64,000 nucleotides of DNA from Viscum album (taxonomy: Eukaryota; Streptophyta; Magnoliopsida; Santalales; Viscaceae). Shown piece after piece: positions 23,338-37,559 of this stretch. Each line of letters begins with the position of its first letter. Position 1 is the first letter of the stretch. The notes beneath the pieces are model-generated. The model did not search any database, was not told the DNA's origin, and saw only the letters and a program-made list of their open reading frames with translations. The stretch covers positions 9,190,001 through 9,254,000 of the forward strand of contig OY728142.1 of assembly GCA_963277665.1 (NCBI GenBank), in the 5' to 3' direction. The position numbers and the translations under genes were made by a program.

Positions 23338-26300
23338 TATAAGGCCCCAGCATTAAACCTTACATAATATTTAATTAAATGAATAATTCACATTGAGGAT
23401 CTTTTCAGGTTTAGATTTTTAGGGAATTAGGACATAACTATAACATCTCAAAATATTACAAAGTAGACACTTCTACAATGTTTCCATAAAATAAAAACTC
23501 TCAAAAAGAAACATGTCTAGTTCCATGTTTTATATAGAATGACTTTCCTTGATCCCATCCTTGACACTATTCCACATTAAGTCCTGTGAAAAACATTTCA
23601 AAAAAAACTTGGGGTGATTATAAAAAGCTCATTAAGGGAAACACAAAGAATGAAAACTGTTAGTTTTTCAAAACAACAAGTAAACCAAGTCTACTTTATC
23701 AAAGTAATACTTTTCACCTTTATGAAGTTCTAAAAACTCGTCACTGAATAAAAGATCAATACATACCCTTTTGTAACCAAAAGATTATCATAAAACCCAT
23801 ATAAAGAACTCATTACATTTAAAGGTAACTTGGGACATAAACATACTTAAATGGAATAACCATACGGTTGACTTCCACACATATCACTTAATAGAATAGC
23901 CATACGGCCGACTTCCATACCCAATTCATTAGAGGTTATAACGTAACCACCCGTCTTAGTATTCACGGCACCACCCGTCATATGGTTTATCACATAACCA
24001 CCCGTCAAATGTCCAAGTACCATTATAAAATCATATGATATAAAACGAATATAATGGAAATAAAAGATTCCCACACATTGATCACAATATATCACTTAAA
24101 TATATTGAAATAACAATTAAATTATAAAAACTATTTTCAATACCAAAATACATAAAAGAGTATATGGTATTTATTTCATTTTAAAAAACATTCCTTTTTG
24201 ACGTTTAGTAAAACACTTCATAGAAAAATATTCCTTTTATATAAAAGTAAAAGTAAAAGGGGTTTCTACACCGTATAAAAGATAGTTGTGTATAAAACGA
24301 AATATGCCTCAATTAAAGGAGATTGAGATGAAGTCCCTTACCATGGGTCCGACTTGACTCGATTGTTCTTTAACGTCCTGAATAATAAACTTGAGTTAAT
24401 TTATACTTGATTAAGAACCATTTTCAAGTTCATTATTCCATTTATATAACTTATTACCATGTCATGAACACTATGTAATTATTTAAGTTAATAACGGTCG
24501 TTTTAACGATCATTGGTACTTGAGTCAAAAATATTCTCTCTATAATTACAAGTTTTTCATGTCTCCAATATATCCAGAGTTATACTCATGATTTATATAT
24601 CATATATATCATATATATCCAGTATATACATGTAGTTATAATATTACATAATCATTTAGAAGTAAGAAATGAAATGCACCATTCATGGAGATGGTAAGCC
24701 ATACGTACGCATTAACGCTACTTCCATTTCTATTTCATATTTAATGGAATTAAAAAATAATGATACATAATAGTATTATAATTTCAGTATTTTATAATAT
24801 ATAATATCATTCAATCTATCCTTTATATGTACCACATATTGTATTAACGAATCAAATCACTTTGAGGGGGCGGTAGTCCGCACTTCCTAAAATGAAAATA
24901 TCGCGTTTAACCATAATGGAAACCATAAAGGTATGCCATAAATGAAAAATACAGAAGCATAAGTAAAACATAAACATATTATATATCATATATAAATATA
25001 GTGACATCTTAATGTCCACCTTTGAAGGTGTTATATGAGTGTTGAACAATCATCGTTTCGTGGGGAAAAAATTCGCCATGCACAGAAACAGTGTGTTATT
25101 TAACCATTATATGTAGGTGTGTGTAAGTGTAGCTCAAATACTTCATAGAAAAACTTCATAGTATATTGAAGATACTTATTATGTTATAAAAGAAAGGAAT
25201 GAAAAGAGTTTAGGGGGTTGGAGAAGTGAAATAAAACATAAGAACACAAGAGAAAACACTACCTAAAAACAGGTAACTCTTCTTGATTAGAGCTCAAAGG
25301 CATCCTTGAGAAGACTTGTGCCCAAAGTGAGGCCTTGAGGAGTAATAGAGGAACGTGGAGAGACAAAAAGATAAGATCTTGGCCGAACCAAAGGCTTGAG
25401 AGGTGTGGGTAAGGAGGTAGAGGTGGGGTGCCTTTTATAAGAGGAGAGGAGGGGCACTCTTGGAATGTTAAGGAAAGATACATTATTATAAAATGATTTT
25501 CGGATAAATAGGGTCCCACAATTATATATTTCAAGGATAAGGTGATAAGAGTTCGAAATAAACCCATAAAATAAGTTTTTGACCTGTTTAGGTCTTAGAT
25601 TTTACATTATCTTTTTATTTTTTTTAAATCGTTAAATAATGAGGTAATCGCTACATCATCAAGGTATCATAAATAATTTAATTTATTTAATATATAAAAA
25701 TTATAAAAAAAAATATCATGATGTAGGAAATTATTTTAGATTTATAATTAACATTCATAGTCAAAAATATGACTTGTATAACCCCATTTAAATTTTTTTT
25801 AGTAAAACAACTCATGTTTGTGACATTTTAATTTTAACATTAAATAAAAAGTTTTTAATGCCATTTTCCTAACAATGTGGCTCCAGGGGGTCCCCAAGTC
25901 TACCCATGTATTTTATTGGTCGACCATGACACATCCAATAAGGTTAAGACATGTTTCAAGTACATTTCATATTATTAAAACATTATTTTTACCTTAAACT
26001 TCACTAATTACCACTAATCGCGATTAATAAACATAAAACTTACTATTCACCAAAAAATTATTTTAATCCAATTGAACCAAATTTAACTTCTTAATGACTA
26101 CCATGTATGTCAGATTTTTTTAAATTTAAAACACAGAGGTTGTAAAATTTCATTTAAACTAAAAATCAGTTTTTTATGTACCACTTAGTGGTTTCACTAT
26201 TCTTCAAAAATTGATGTTTTTCAGAAATATACCAAAACTTAACCCTAAGCTATATTTGATATTAAGAATTCAATAATGAAGTATATTTTACAAAATTCAA

Positions 26301-27066
26301 AACATATAAGTTGAATTAATTAATTTAATATTTAATTCCCACTGTCAGAGCAAAGAGCGTGTTTTTATAAAACAATAAGTATCAAAAGATTGACACTAGT
26401 TTAAGTGCGATTTCAAAGTGAAATTAATTACAACGACCACTATTGGATTAAATGGTAAAAATATATTCTAATTTCACATTAAAACCAATTCAAACAAAAA
26501 TATAATAATATAAATAAATTAGAATAAAAAGAGGTTTTGAATTAAAATACAACATTTTCACTATTCAATAAAAAATGAACTTTATCAGAAAAATACCAAA
26601 AATTTACACAAATTAATTTTTGATGTCCTGATTTTAAAAAAGAATTTTATTTGGTCCAATAGAGTGTATAAGAGTGACCAAAACTATATTTAAATAAGGT
26701 TCGCCATCAAAAGGTGATAAGTGGACCATTAGTGAATATTAGAGTATCTATGCCTAAAATTGAATTCTTTTCTTATTTTAAGCCTTTATCCATTATTGGA
26801 TAAATTTAAAAACCTTTAACAAACATATATAAACATATTTAATTATTTCTATTCATTCCCGCCAATAAAACAGCTATGTGTTAGCTACCATTTAAAATAA
26901 TATTATTTTATTACTAATGTGTAATGTAAGATTTCAAAGAAACTCTTTGTTGCGTATCGGGTACGCTATCGAACATAGAAACCCCTTTAAAGTAAAATTA
27001 ATATTCAATTTTCAAATATAAATAAATATGAAAATGTATTATTCTTTATTTACCTGGGATGTTACA
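23338..27066 (-). repeat. Element G 5' LTR
   Basis: This 3.73 kb repeat is colinear with 14,877-18,690 and begins (element direction) with TGTAACATCCCAGG at 27,066. It holds a TATA box at 25,431-25,441, a hairpin site near 24,680-24,715, another near 24,860-24,893, and the 40-bp tandem repeat near 23,850-23,930. Confidence 0.88.
25431..25441 (-). promoter_or_regulatory. LTR TATA box (G 5' LTR)
   Basis: CTTATAAAAGG on the minus strand, with a pyrimidine-rich run upstream. This is the promoter that would have driven transcription of the whole element, about 1.6 kb inside the LTR from its start at 27,066. Confidence 0.62.
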
Positions 27067-27071
27067 GTAAT
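27067..27071. repeat. Target-site duplication of element G, right copy (gtaat)
   Basis: Exact match to 14,872-14,876, directly outside the LTR end. Confidence 0.8.
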
Positions 27072-30000
27072 CATGGTGTATTAATATAATTCTCTATAAC
27101 AGACTATGTATAATATTTTTTTAATGAAAATAGTTACCCAAAAACCTTGATGTAAATAGTTAATGGTGGTGTAATTGATGAATTTAGAATAACCATTTTA
27201 ATATTATATTCATTTAAAATTGTGTTTCTATACAAAGATTTTAATTCAGGGAGAAAACATATTCAATTTAAAATTTTATCAATAGTTTTACATTCATCCA
27301 CATACTTTTAGAAAATGTAGTCTAAAAAATATATCATAAAGGACATGGTCTAATAAAATCATGTTATAAAAAAGTTTTTACACAAGATCAATAATATCTA
27401 TAGAAAATAATGAAAAAGTTACAAGTGAATGTTTTAAATACAAGATATCTTGTTTTATTTTATACCCAATTAGTAAAACCAATTAATTTTTAGAATCACA
27501 TCATTCCATTCTAATTGAAATAAACTCATCCATTATTTCATCACTAATGAAACTCTTAACATATTAAAGGTATGGATGGTTATAAATCATGTTATAATAA
27601 TTTAGAGGTAATGATTCCCTCAATAATATAAGTTAATTATAAAATATTGTATGTGACTATTTTAAATTCAGTCACACTATTCATTTTTTTCTCAAAATAC
27701 ATCACTATGGTTTTAAATTACATAATAGTTATATTTTTATATAGGTTCAAGAGGAAAACTTTTAGGTTAAGTGTAATGTTCTAACCACCTCTTAATGTTT
27801 ATCTATTAATCAAGAGGAATTAAATTCTACATAATTCTAGAAACAAATAAAATTCTTTTCTAGCAATCATGAAATTTCAAAAAAATTATTAATTCCATGA
27901 AACACACATAAGACATGAATAATGTTTTTTATTTCACTAATTTCATTAAAAATAATTAATAATAATTTTTAGTCATTTCTAATTTTTTAAACCAATAAAA
28001 ATTTTATTCACCCTATATTTTGTAATTCATCATGGGGAAATGAAAGGAAAAAATTTTAACCGCCATGAATTTATAAACATGTTAGAGGTAATATAAATAT
28101 TAAAATGTTCCAAAAGAAGTCCTCAAATCATATATTATAATTAATCAATTTATCATAAAGCATTTAAATCTATATTTAAACATAAATGATGTGATTAAAT
28201 ATTTATTCATAAGAATGAAAAGGGTTTATTTGAATAGAAAATATTCAAATTTATAACTTATGTATTTCTAATAAACAATTATTTCACTTTGTTAGTAAAT
28301 ATAAATAATTTGACTTATTAGTTAAAAAATGTTAAATGAACCAAAATCATTTTTTATTCAATTTCATATAGATTGGAAGGAACTATCAATTAATTAACAT
28401 CAACGATTCTTCTCTTGTGTTGTAATGGAATAAAATCAACCCCTAAAAACAACTAAACACATCCAACAATTATTTACAATCATTTATAATTGAAACCATA
28501 ATAACCACATTTAAAACCTTACAAAGACCTATCTGTAACCTTGGTAGAACACCAAAATAATTAGATCATAATGTTTCTAAAAATTACTAATAATAACTAT
28601 CAACATTTTGTATCTCATGATATAGAAATTTACATTTTTAAGTGTAAAATAGAAAAAGTACGGTGTATTGAATACAATAGCCCAATTTAAGAGCCTATTA
28701 TAAAGAAATGATAAAATATTGTTAGTATTTATATGAAATATATGAAGCTATGTCATATAATTTTATAATTTTATTTATATTATATACAAGAATTTATAAT
28801 TTTTTAGATGGTGTCTATGAAAGGAAATAATTAAATTTTTAGCTCATAGCGTGATAGAAATAATTCTCACATCCAAACCTCTAATCTAATTCGAATACGC
28901 CATTGAACAAAAATTTAAATACATTTAATTGAGAAAGAAATAAATATTAATCAGTTCATTGATATATGAGAAACATATTTCATAATATCTTAAAGTTAGT
29001 AAACATGTCTAATAATATCAACATAAATGGGTATCATATAACAAAGAAATTATAAATTTTATATCCAAAAAAATCATATAGTGTATATCTGAAATGATTA
29101 ACAAAAAAATAATTACCATATATGAATAAAATATTGAAGTGAAGGAATAGATTTTATAATTTTCATGTTGAGGTATTCATATGGATGGTGATTAGAAGAA
29201 AACAAACATCATTAGGCCTATCACACCTTAAAGATTCTATTGTGAAATGAAATTGAAAAATATGGAATCTATTAAATGTATAGTTGAAAAATTGAGGTAA
29301 ATAATATATTTTACTCTACGAAAGAATCAATATTTAATTTAATAGTTGATAAATTTTAAGGAATTATAAAAAATTAAAGGATTTTGGTCGAAAAAATTTA
29401 ATATGATTTTGTAAAATTCTCCCCCTTGCTTTATTGAAATCTATCAATGTCTCTATTTTTCATCCTTTCTACAAAATGATCATGTAATGATGCAAGAAAA
29501 ACATACATAACATATTTAGAAAGAAAATCAATCATGCATATTCTTATTCAAAACTCATAAACGGTTACCTTTTTCTTAAAATCAATTAATGGTTTTTAAA
29601 ATAAATAATAATTATAATAGTTTTATATCCACTATTATACCAATTTTTTTCCCATTGGATATATTTTAGTGTTGGTTAAATATAAGGATCTATAAGTTCA
29701 AGGGAAATTCTTTGTAAACATAATTTTTAGAACAAAAATGGCATGGTGAGTAATTTTTTTAATTTAAAAAATCAATTCCATATAAAAAATAATAATTAGT
29801 GGAACTATAGTTCAGAATAATTATTTAATTTTAGTTATATTATAAATATTTTCTAGGGGAAAATGTTTCCAAACCAACAATGATTAAATTCATTAAAATA
29901 GAAATTTATGAGTTACCATTTTGTTGTTCGAATCCTTAAATTTTTAATCTCTTTATGATGTGTTACAAAATAATTTTCAGATGCTAAATTTTGAGAAATA

Positions 30001-32440
30001 TTTATATCAAATGACCATATCGAGTGATCAGATAGCAGCACTAACCAAGATTATGAATGCACATAAGAACCCCCAGCATTAGATTCCTGAGATATGTCAT
30101 TATCTATACTATTTCACTTAAAATTTTCAGAAAACGTTATACCAATATAAAGGACTAATAATGGACTTGAAAACATCTAGAACACAAATATTAATATTAG
30201 CATAATGAATCCCAAAATAATGAAACAATTAGTAATAAAATGGAATTCAATTAAATCATTAAAAAAATTATTTCATATATACTATACACATATAGTTAAT
30301 GACTATAAGTTAGATTAACGTTACCCATAGAAACCTATATGATCATTTAGTCAAATAAATAATGAAAACTAATCCGACTCAGAGGAGTTAAAACAAATAA
30401 ATACCAAGTTAGTTAGGAAAATTTACATTTTCAAATAAGTCTTTCTAAAACTAAGAGATTATTTAATAAACCGGCAAAAAAATTGATTTCAATGTAATGG
30501 TTTTGGAAAGAATGTTATATTAAATATTTTATAATGAATAATAAATTGTGGTGTAGCGGTGAATAATATCCTTTATAGAGACCTAACCATCACCCTACCC
30601 AATAAGACAACATTAATAAAAAAACATTTTCTATAGATTAACATTACCAAAAAGGCAATGTTAAATTTAAAAATTATCAATAAAAATTATATGAAATTTA
30701 AAACAATTTTCACTATATACATCAATTAACACCACTAACCCTCTATTGAGGAAACACTCTACCACACTCTTCCCACCAAGAAATATACTAGATGCCACCC
30801 ATAGAAGTCTCCAGTTGTTGTTTCTTCATATAATGTAATTAAATTGATGTGAAAAATGTACCCAACCGAATGATTCAACTAGAAATCAATGAATTTCTTA
30901 TTGGACGAACATTGATTTAACACAGTTTTTTTTCAACATAAAAAAAATTAAAAAATCTGTCAATCATTCTTTGTAATGGGAAAACATAGTAAAAATATCC
31001 AATTATGTGGTCAGAAAGGTATAACTAAAATTATGAAAAGTAAATTTTTTTATACATTGGACCACCAAAGAAGTCAACATTTTATTTGTAAATTATACCA
31101 GAGGTAGTATATTTTTTATAATTTTATGGTTTAAGGATTAGAATAATAAAGTATACATTGAATTACTATATTAATAAGATAATTTATTCTTAGATGATGA
31201 TATGATAATATGTTTTTATTACATATTATTGATTTTATTGTTAATTATTTATTACACATAAATGATATTTATTGATAAAATTATTATGCATTGATTATTA
31301 AAAATGTTATTATTTATTAATTTTGATATATATTATATAAAATATTATAAATTAATTTGGATAGTTTAATTACAATATGGCCATAAATCCTTGAACAAAT
31401 ATCATCATTTTTCTTTAATGAAAGGGTTATATTCTAAAGATCTGCTAAAATAAAATCAAGGAACCATAATCAATACACTCATACCAATGGTTCAAGAGGG
31501 CAGGAGAACTTTAAAACTAATAAGACACACAATCATAGATAATTAATAAAAAAATACACATAAAGAAATATAATGTACTAAAAAGGAATGGATTCCAAAA
31601 AAATAGTAAGATAAAATTCAATAAAGGAGACAGTGAAAGATGAGTCTAGTAAACCAACACATTTATTTAAGGAATGAGATGCTAGAGAAGAGGGTGCAGT
31701 CATGGGAGTCAATAGATAGAGTCAATAAGGATATCTGGGATGGTTTATAGGTTAAGGAAATAGATAATGATATTTTAGTTATATTAAAACTATTTTATGT
31801 TGGAAAATATTTTTTTGGGGAAAGATATTGTAATCAAATTACAATGACTCGATAAAATCACATCCCAACAAAAATGTTATCATAAATTCCTAGTTACTAT
31901 ACATGGAACTGTAATGTCATTACATAAAAAAAGATAAAGAAAAAAGAAAAAACATTTTTAATTAAAAGGAAGATAATTTAAAATGTGAACATTAAATAAC
32001 TCAAATCCACATAAGAGATTGATTAATGAAAAAAAATTTCAAATTCAATATGATGATAAATAAAAAATGGTAATCAATAATCCAAGAGACCGTATCAAAA
32101 AATGAAAAATTATATCAATGTTTTCTCATTTTCATTCATTGATGACTTATAGAGGAACAATATATATTCATTCTAAAAAATTTATGTATTTATTAGAGGT
32201 GAGTGGGAAAAAAGAAAAAAAACATAAGATGGAATGAGATGCGTAGATGAGGGAAACAAGATTCAAAAACAAGACACATGCAAAGGTTACAAGTTTTCAT
32301 CTTGATTAATATGCATGGAAACGAACCTACAAGAAAGGTAATAATCAGTTTTGTAAAATTGATGAAAAAATTAAATAACATAGGTGCGTAAGTGTATTAA
32401 GAACATGTGACATGATGATCATCTAGATGTGGATTGACTT
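27072..32440. other. Unassigned AT-rich region
   Basis: About 5.4 kb in which I recognise no gene, LTR, tRNA or transposon end. Frames longer than 60 codons are nearly absent; the one at 32,193-32,381 (minus) is a low-complexity Phe-rich frame. The left edge is the right flank of element G. Confidence 0.4.
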
Positions 32441-32447
32441 TGTTGGA

Positions 32448-32720
32448 TGTCCATTGTAGGGGGTGTAAAGGCCACCTATGATGAGGGTCAGCAGGGAGGT
32501 CGGTGGCTGCATTGATGGCATGACTGAGGAGAAGGTGGGGTGGTCGTATCAAGGAAGGTTTTTTGGTATCTGGTGTGGCCTATTTTTATTAACATTTTTA
32601 GCTGAGGTTATCCCGTGAAGTTAGTGAATAAATGCGAGTAGGGTCGGAATGATGAGAGTTGTGTGAGTTTATAAGAGGCAAGCCTCACATGTAGGAGGAG
32701 ATCTGCTCAGGTTCAATAAA
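32448..32720. other. G-rich patch before the second CACTA-like end
   Basis: This is a local island of higher G+C (for example gagggtcagcagggaggtcg, gagaaggtggggtggtcg), similar in character and position to 13,977-14,350. I see no domain in any frame. Confidence 0.4.
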
Positions 32721-32729
32721 AATACTATG

Positions 32730-32872
32730 TAAAGGTATAAAAATCAATATGTTTCTAAAAATCAACATATAGCCATGTTTTTAATTAATCCCTCGTAATA
32801 AATTAAGCTATATCCATTGATTTATAAAACTATGGATACATGTCTGTATCTATAGATCATTTTTCTAGTAGT
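32730..32872 (+). mobile_element. CACTA-like DNA transposon terminus (copy 2)
   Basis: It ends tttttctagtagtg, i.e. CACTACTAGAAAAA inward on the minus strand. It shares with copy 1 (14,390-14,532) the order: atagccat, tttttaattaa, ctatatccattgattta-type subterminal repeats, then the terminus. Tandem-like tggata / tatcca pieces are typical of CACTA subterminal regions. The opposite end was not found. Confidence 0.45.
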
Positions 32873-33029
32873 GTGGGTAAACCTCGCATACCTTATTAAA
32901 CCATGATATCAGATTTTTAATATGAGAATATGTTTATTATTTATCCCTTTATTTTAGAAGTAATGTTTATGTGTGATATAAAATATATAATTTTTTAAAA
33001 TTAACTACAGTCACACAGGGCCAAAGAGT

Positions 33030-33058
33030 TAGGCAATGTCTCAGTGCCTAGCTCTGAA
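33030..33058 (+). other. Hairpin near the start of LTR D
   Basis: GAGTTAGGCA and TGCCTAGCTC form a 10-bp stem with one G-T type mismatch and a nine-base loop. LTR C has ACACGC...GCGTGT at a comparable place (about 40,170-40,202) and LTR B has the 12-base palindrome AAGAGCGCTCTT (7,778 region). Confidence 0.45.
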
Positions 33059-34377
33059 ATTATTTCCTGATATATTTGAAAGTATTACAGGTAAAAAATA
33101 GTGTTTATATATAATATATAACATTATATTTTTTATTGTTTTTAAAATTAAATTGTTAATTAAAAATATTTATATTATTTTTTATGAATCAAATACTTTA
33201 ATTGAGCTTTATAACTTTTAATATTTTAAGTGGGAATTTTATGAAAAGAATTATTTTTTGTTTCATTCTTTTGGAATAATTTGAAATTAAATTCTTCACT
33301 TATATCAATTTAAATTTGAGATATCAATTACATATTTTGAATGTAGAAGTATAAATTTGGTAAATTGGTCACAACATATTTTGTAAATGTGCATAGTATC
33401 CTTAGTAATTTTTGTTGCCGCAATTATGGTTACATCCTGTAATTAATGTTAAAAATAAATTTATAAGGAAAATAAAAATTCCCTAAATCCTTCCACAAAT
33501 TTATTTTCAGAGCCCATATCGTGTATAATCATTTAAAACTCAGTTACATGAAAGTTTATGGGAAATTTAATAAGATTATATATTTTATTATGTTATATTT
33601 AAAGAAAAGTCAAAGATGTCTCACTCTTTTTTTATAACTATAATAGTTTCAAAATGATTTTATTTAGAGTATATGTTCAAATATAAAAATAAATTTAAAA
33701 ATAAAATATTTTTCTTCATCATGGTTATTTATTTTGAAATTTTTATCTAAAAAATAATTACTTTAAATGCATTGAAAATTTTGAGATAATAATTATTTAA
33801 TAAATGAAAATATAAAATTAATGATGATAAAAATATTTAATGTATTATAATTTGATATACGTATTTTGATACATTAATTTTAAAGATTAAAATGGCATGT
33901 TCTTTATTTTTTTAGTTATATTTATCAAATTAGAAGTGTTATGTTGATATTATTATAGTCAATGTGATGATTTTTTTTAAAATTTGACATTATTCATATA
34001 TTCTAATAATCAACAATTATTTAATTTAGATAAAATTATTAAAAATGATATTTTTCTAAAATTGATTTGGTTATTATTGGTAATATCATCCATGGTCTAT
34101 TCATGAGGAAATTTTACATTTATCGTAATTATAATGACCCTTAAAAAGTAAAAAAACCTAATTGTCATGGTAAGATTAAATACGTTTAATGATGGGTTAA
34201 AACCAAAAGATAAGGATAAAGGCATATTCAAAATATATAAAATTTTCATTGGATTAGATTATATAGACCCTAAAATTTAATATATTAAAAATAAAATATA
34301 TTTTGTACTTTTTTAAAGGAATTCTAATTTATATTATTTTAATATTGTGATAATTTCCAAGGGAGACCCTCCCCTAT

Positions 34378-34389
34378 CTTATAAAATGG
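34378..34389 (+). promoter_or_regulatory. LTR D TATA box
   Basis: cttataaaatgg after a pyrimidine-rich ccctcccctat run, matching the LTR C promoter position. Confidence 0.5.
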
Positions 34390-34718
34390 AACATCTTATT
34401 TTCATTTATTATCAATTTAAAACCAATTTGATTTTGTCCGAACATACCCAGTTTCTTTAAAAAATACATACTCACATTATATATGTATTATTTTTTGAAT
34501 AATACCAATATTTTATTTCTTAAGGTGTTATGAAAAATAGATTTCCCAAAGAAGAGGCATAGTTTTCAAACACATGTTTTTTATATCTTCTTCCAATTCC
34601 TTTAAATAATAATCAACCAAGATAAAATAATAAAAAAGTATAATCCTTATAATAAGTTCTTATAATGTTAATTTATTAAAATATATTAGTCTACTTTTCC
34701 ATCAAATGAGAAACGAAA

Positions 34719-35157
34719 CCATAATTTGTGTGTATGGTGGATTACCATGTCACGAACCAATGTAATTACTTTTGCATAACCATACTCGTAGAATAGTCAT
34801 AATGATGGAATTAATATTTATATATATATATATATATATATATTATATTAACTATTTATTTATTATTATTAAACATTAATATTTAATTTACCTTTATATG
34901 TTTCCATTCACTAAAAAATGACAACATCATTTGTGCGTACATGTGGACTACCACCTCTACAAAGTGATGTGTTTTGATTTTCAAAACCACATCACATAGA
35001 TGATACATATTAGTATATATAAAGTATTAATATTATATTTATGATATTTTTATTATTATATGAAGTGAAAATAATACATAAACTCTTTATATAATGATCA
35101 TTAAAAAAATAATCATTACTTGTGTCTACGTACAACCAACCATATCTTTGACCGTAA
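34719..35157 (+). other. Three-copy hairpin array in LTR D
   Basis: Sites are near 34,719-34,760, 34,925-34,970 and 35,114-35,157. Site 2 has arms ACATCATTTGT and ACAAAGTGATGT, which pair fully with one bulged G, although the arm sequence differs from sites 2 of LTRs A and C. Confidence 0.55.
34819..34842. repeat. (TA)12 microsatellite
   Basis: An uninterrupted run of ta dinucleotides inside LTR D, between hairpin sites 1 and 2. A shorter (TA)8 tract lies at 42,693-42,708 in LTR C. Confidence 0.85.
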
Positions 35158-37178
35158 CAAAGATCATTTATCATAACCACATTTAATGAATTGTTTTAAA
35201 ATTATAATTCATGTGTCAAAATTATAATTATTTCTTGTTTATATTTGAGATATGATGGAATAATGACCTTTTTGACAATATTTAACATACCAATGGCATT
35301 TCGGATATACGATTCAAATATCATCAAAACACCTAATGTGAATTTAAGTGATTCTGTAATTGTATATAAAATGGTATTAATGGAAATAAACGAGTAATGA
35401 AATTTAAATAGTTTCTTAAACAAGTGATGAAATTAACATAATATTTTTATTCACAATGATAAAGAACCTACATGATATTCTAGACTCAATGTATGATATT
35501 TTCACCATACAGTTTATTTGAGACACTAATCATATTACCCTCTAGTTTATATAATGTTGTGTAAAGATATGAAATGAATGTATTTTTTGATGATTCTTAT
35601 TATTAATATGGGTATTTACATATCCACCTTTGGTTATTAATTTCACTAGGCTGGTAATTAAAATATTACCAATGAGGTAAGGGTTTTCTTTCACAATATC
35701 ATTAATATTATAGACTGTTTATCATTTAGTCTCCACTATAAAATATTTCTATTAAATATCAATGTTTTTAACTTTTTAAATGTTTTAATATTATTTTATT
35801 TTATTTTATGTAATTTTTAGCCATTGATTTCTTTAAATGAAATGTTTTGAATGGATCATTCTTATCATTTTTATGAACGAGGAACATTTTATCCCTCTTA
35901 TACAACTATTGAAAATGAATATTTTTTACATTAAATTGCATAAAAATAATTTCAATTGATCAAGAATACTTTTTTTTGAAGATTAATTTGTATTTTTACA
36001 GGTTTATTTTTACACTAAATATTTTCCATCATAATTTTCCAGTTTTTTTTTATAAAAAGTGATTTTAAAATGGAAAGGTCATTTTCAAAAGGAAATTTTC
36101 CATGTGATAATTCAAAATAATATTACACTTATACATAAATCCTTTTATTTTACCAAATATTTATTATGTACATGATCCTGTGATAATATATTTATTATTT
36201 ATCAAGACTATTTATGAATGTGATGACATAATTTTTTTGAAAACAATTTCTCATCATGTGTTCGAATTTACTGAATGTTTTATGATATTGTGGCATAAAT
36301 ACATATGAATATAATTCTATGATGGGTGAGACCTATATCTCTATAAAACTAGTTGTGTAATGATTAATGTTAGATAATCTCAAAGGGTACATGGAAGGTT
36401 ATTCCAATATAGAAAAAGGGTACTAATGAGGTTATTCCAAGGCCAAAAGAGGCTGCATAAGAGGTATTCTGAAGCCTAGAGTAGCGACTTAGGTGGTTAT
36501 ATCAAAAATAACATGTTATAAATGTATTTCTAGAGATCATTGAGATAATTATTTTTATTATTATGTGTAATCCACAACCCCATGTTTTTTTTATAAGATT
36601 CCATACATTCTTTGACTTTTTTATGATAATGTATTATGACCTATCATGATTCATTTGATGTCATAAAATTTTTATTGTTGATATGAAAAGGGTTGTTTTG
36701 ATATTTTATCATCAAGTTATTATACCCTTACTTATAGTCAATTCCTGTGTGATTATTTATGTCTCCCTTTTTACCCTTACTAAGCATTTAATCTCACCCA
36801 TTTTATATGTTTTCATACCTTGGTTATGGAGGAAGGTATTATGTTTGATATGACCAAGAAGGGTTTTAAAGGTGAATAAATATGTGGTAGATGATATAAA
36901 TCTCTATGAAAATGTTATTTATAATTTAATGTAGTCAATAGATAGTTCAAATTCTATAAATCTATAAAAATAAAAGGTTATTAGTTATGTATGTGATATA
37001 ATATTTTATTTTGATGTAAGATGTTTTGGATGGAAATAAAATGGGTGAAATTTATTGAAATAAACACTAAAAATTTATGGTTTATGTTTTTATACTAGAT
37101 TTGAGAGTACGAGTGTTATTCTCCAACTAGGTAATGATGATTTTGGATCACCATATTAAAGATCCCTATTCATGTATT

Positions 37179-37335
37179 TTATGGGACACATATATAGGTT
37201 CTGAACTCTACACCTAAATCTTTAGAAAAGTTGACTTTTATAATAAACGATACTATACTATTTATATCATCATTATATTTTTGGGATTCTTTTATCCTCT
37301 TAAGAATGGATGGATGAGTTGTCATTTTGGTATGG
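37179..37335 (-). pseudogene. RNase H-integrase linker of element I pol
   Basis: The minus frame reads ILKRIKESQKYNDDINSI and later SKDLGVEFRTYICVP. This matches the linker before the integrase zinc finger in plant gypsy elements (ERIKEAQ...DGTLRFGTRLCVP). It is the last recognisable pol piece before LTR D. Confidence 0.6.
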
Positions 37336-37559
37336 ACGGATGATTCTTTTAATCCCATGTGAATTTTATTCTTGTCCATGAGTATTTGATCCCTTTAAAT
37401 CATCATCATTGATAGGGTAGTTTGGATTTATACTCATAGGATCTTCCACATTATTCATATTAATACTTTTTAAGTGGAAAAAAAATTCATTATCCATGAT
37501 CATCGACAAGAACCTTCAGTAACACATTTTTATATTATTTGGTGTATGTTTATTTTTTA

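Larger units (their letters stand above)
14877..27066 (-). mobile_element. Element G: near complete Ty3/gypsy chromovirus (Tekay/Del-like), decayed
   Basis: This 12.19 kb minus-strand element has, in order along its own direction, a 5' LTR (23,338-27,066), PBS, gag, protease, RT, RNase H, integrase, chromodomain, polypurine tract and 3' LTR (14,877-18,690). It is flanked by gtaat on both sides. The domain order (integrase after RNase H) is that of Ty3/gypsy, and the C-terminal chromodomain marks a chromovirus. Many stops and some frameshifts break every gene, so it cannot move by itself. The LTRs differ by scattered substitutions and small indels, roughly a tenth of positions by eye, so the insertion is not recent, but it is the best preserved element in the window. 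Confidence 0.9.
32980..37112 (+). repeat. Long terminal repeat D, old copy of the A/B/C family
   Basis: The TATA region cccctatcttataaaatgg (34,371-34,389), the hairpin array (34.72-35.16 kb) and the block ttacccttactaagcattta near 36,775 (LTR C: tgcccttacttagcatttga near 44,005) are in the same order and similar spacing as in LTRs A-C. The ends are eroded: the left limit is near the CACTA-like end and the right limit is where the minus-strand integrase relic begins. No matching second LTR or internal region is evident, so it may be a solo LTR. Confidence 0.6.

Noticed and set aside
34819..34842. (TA)n tract as a functional site
   Set aside because: It is an ordinary microsatellite in one copy of the LTR family and varies between copies.
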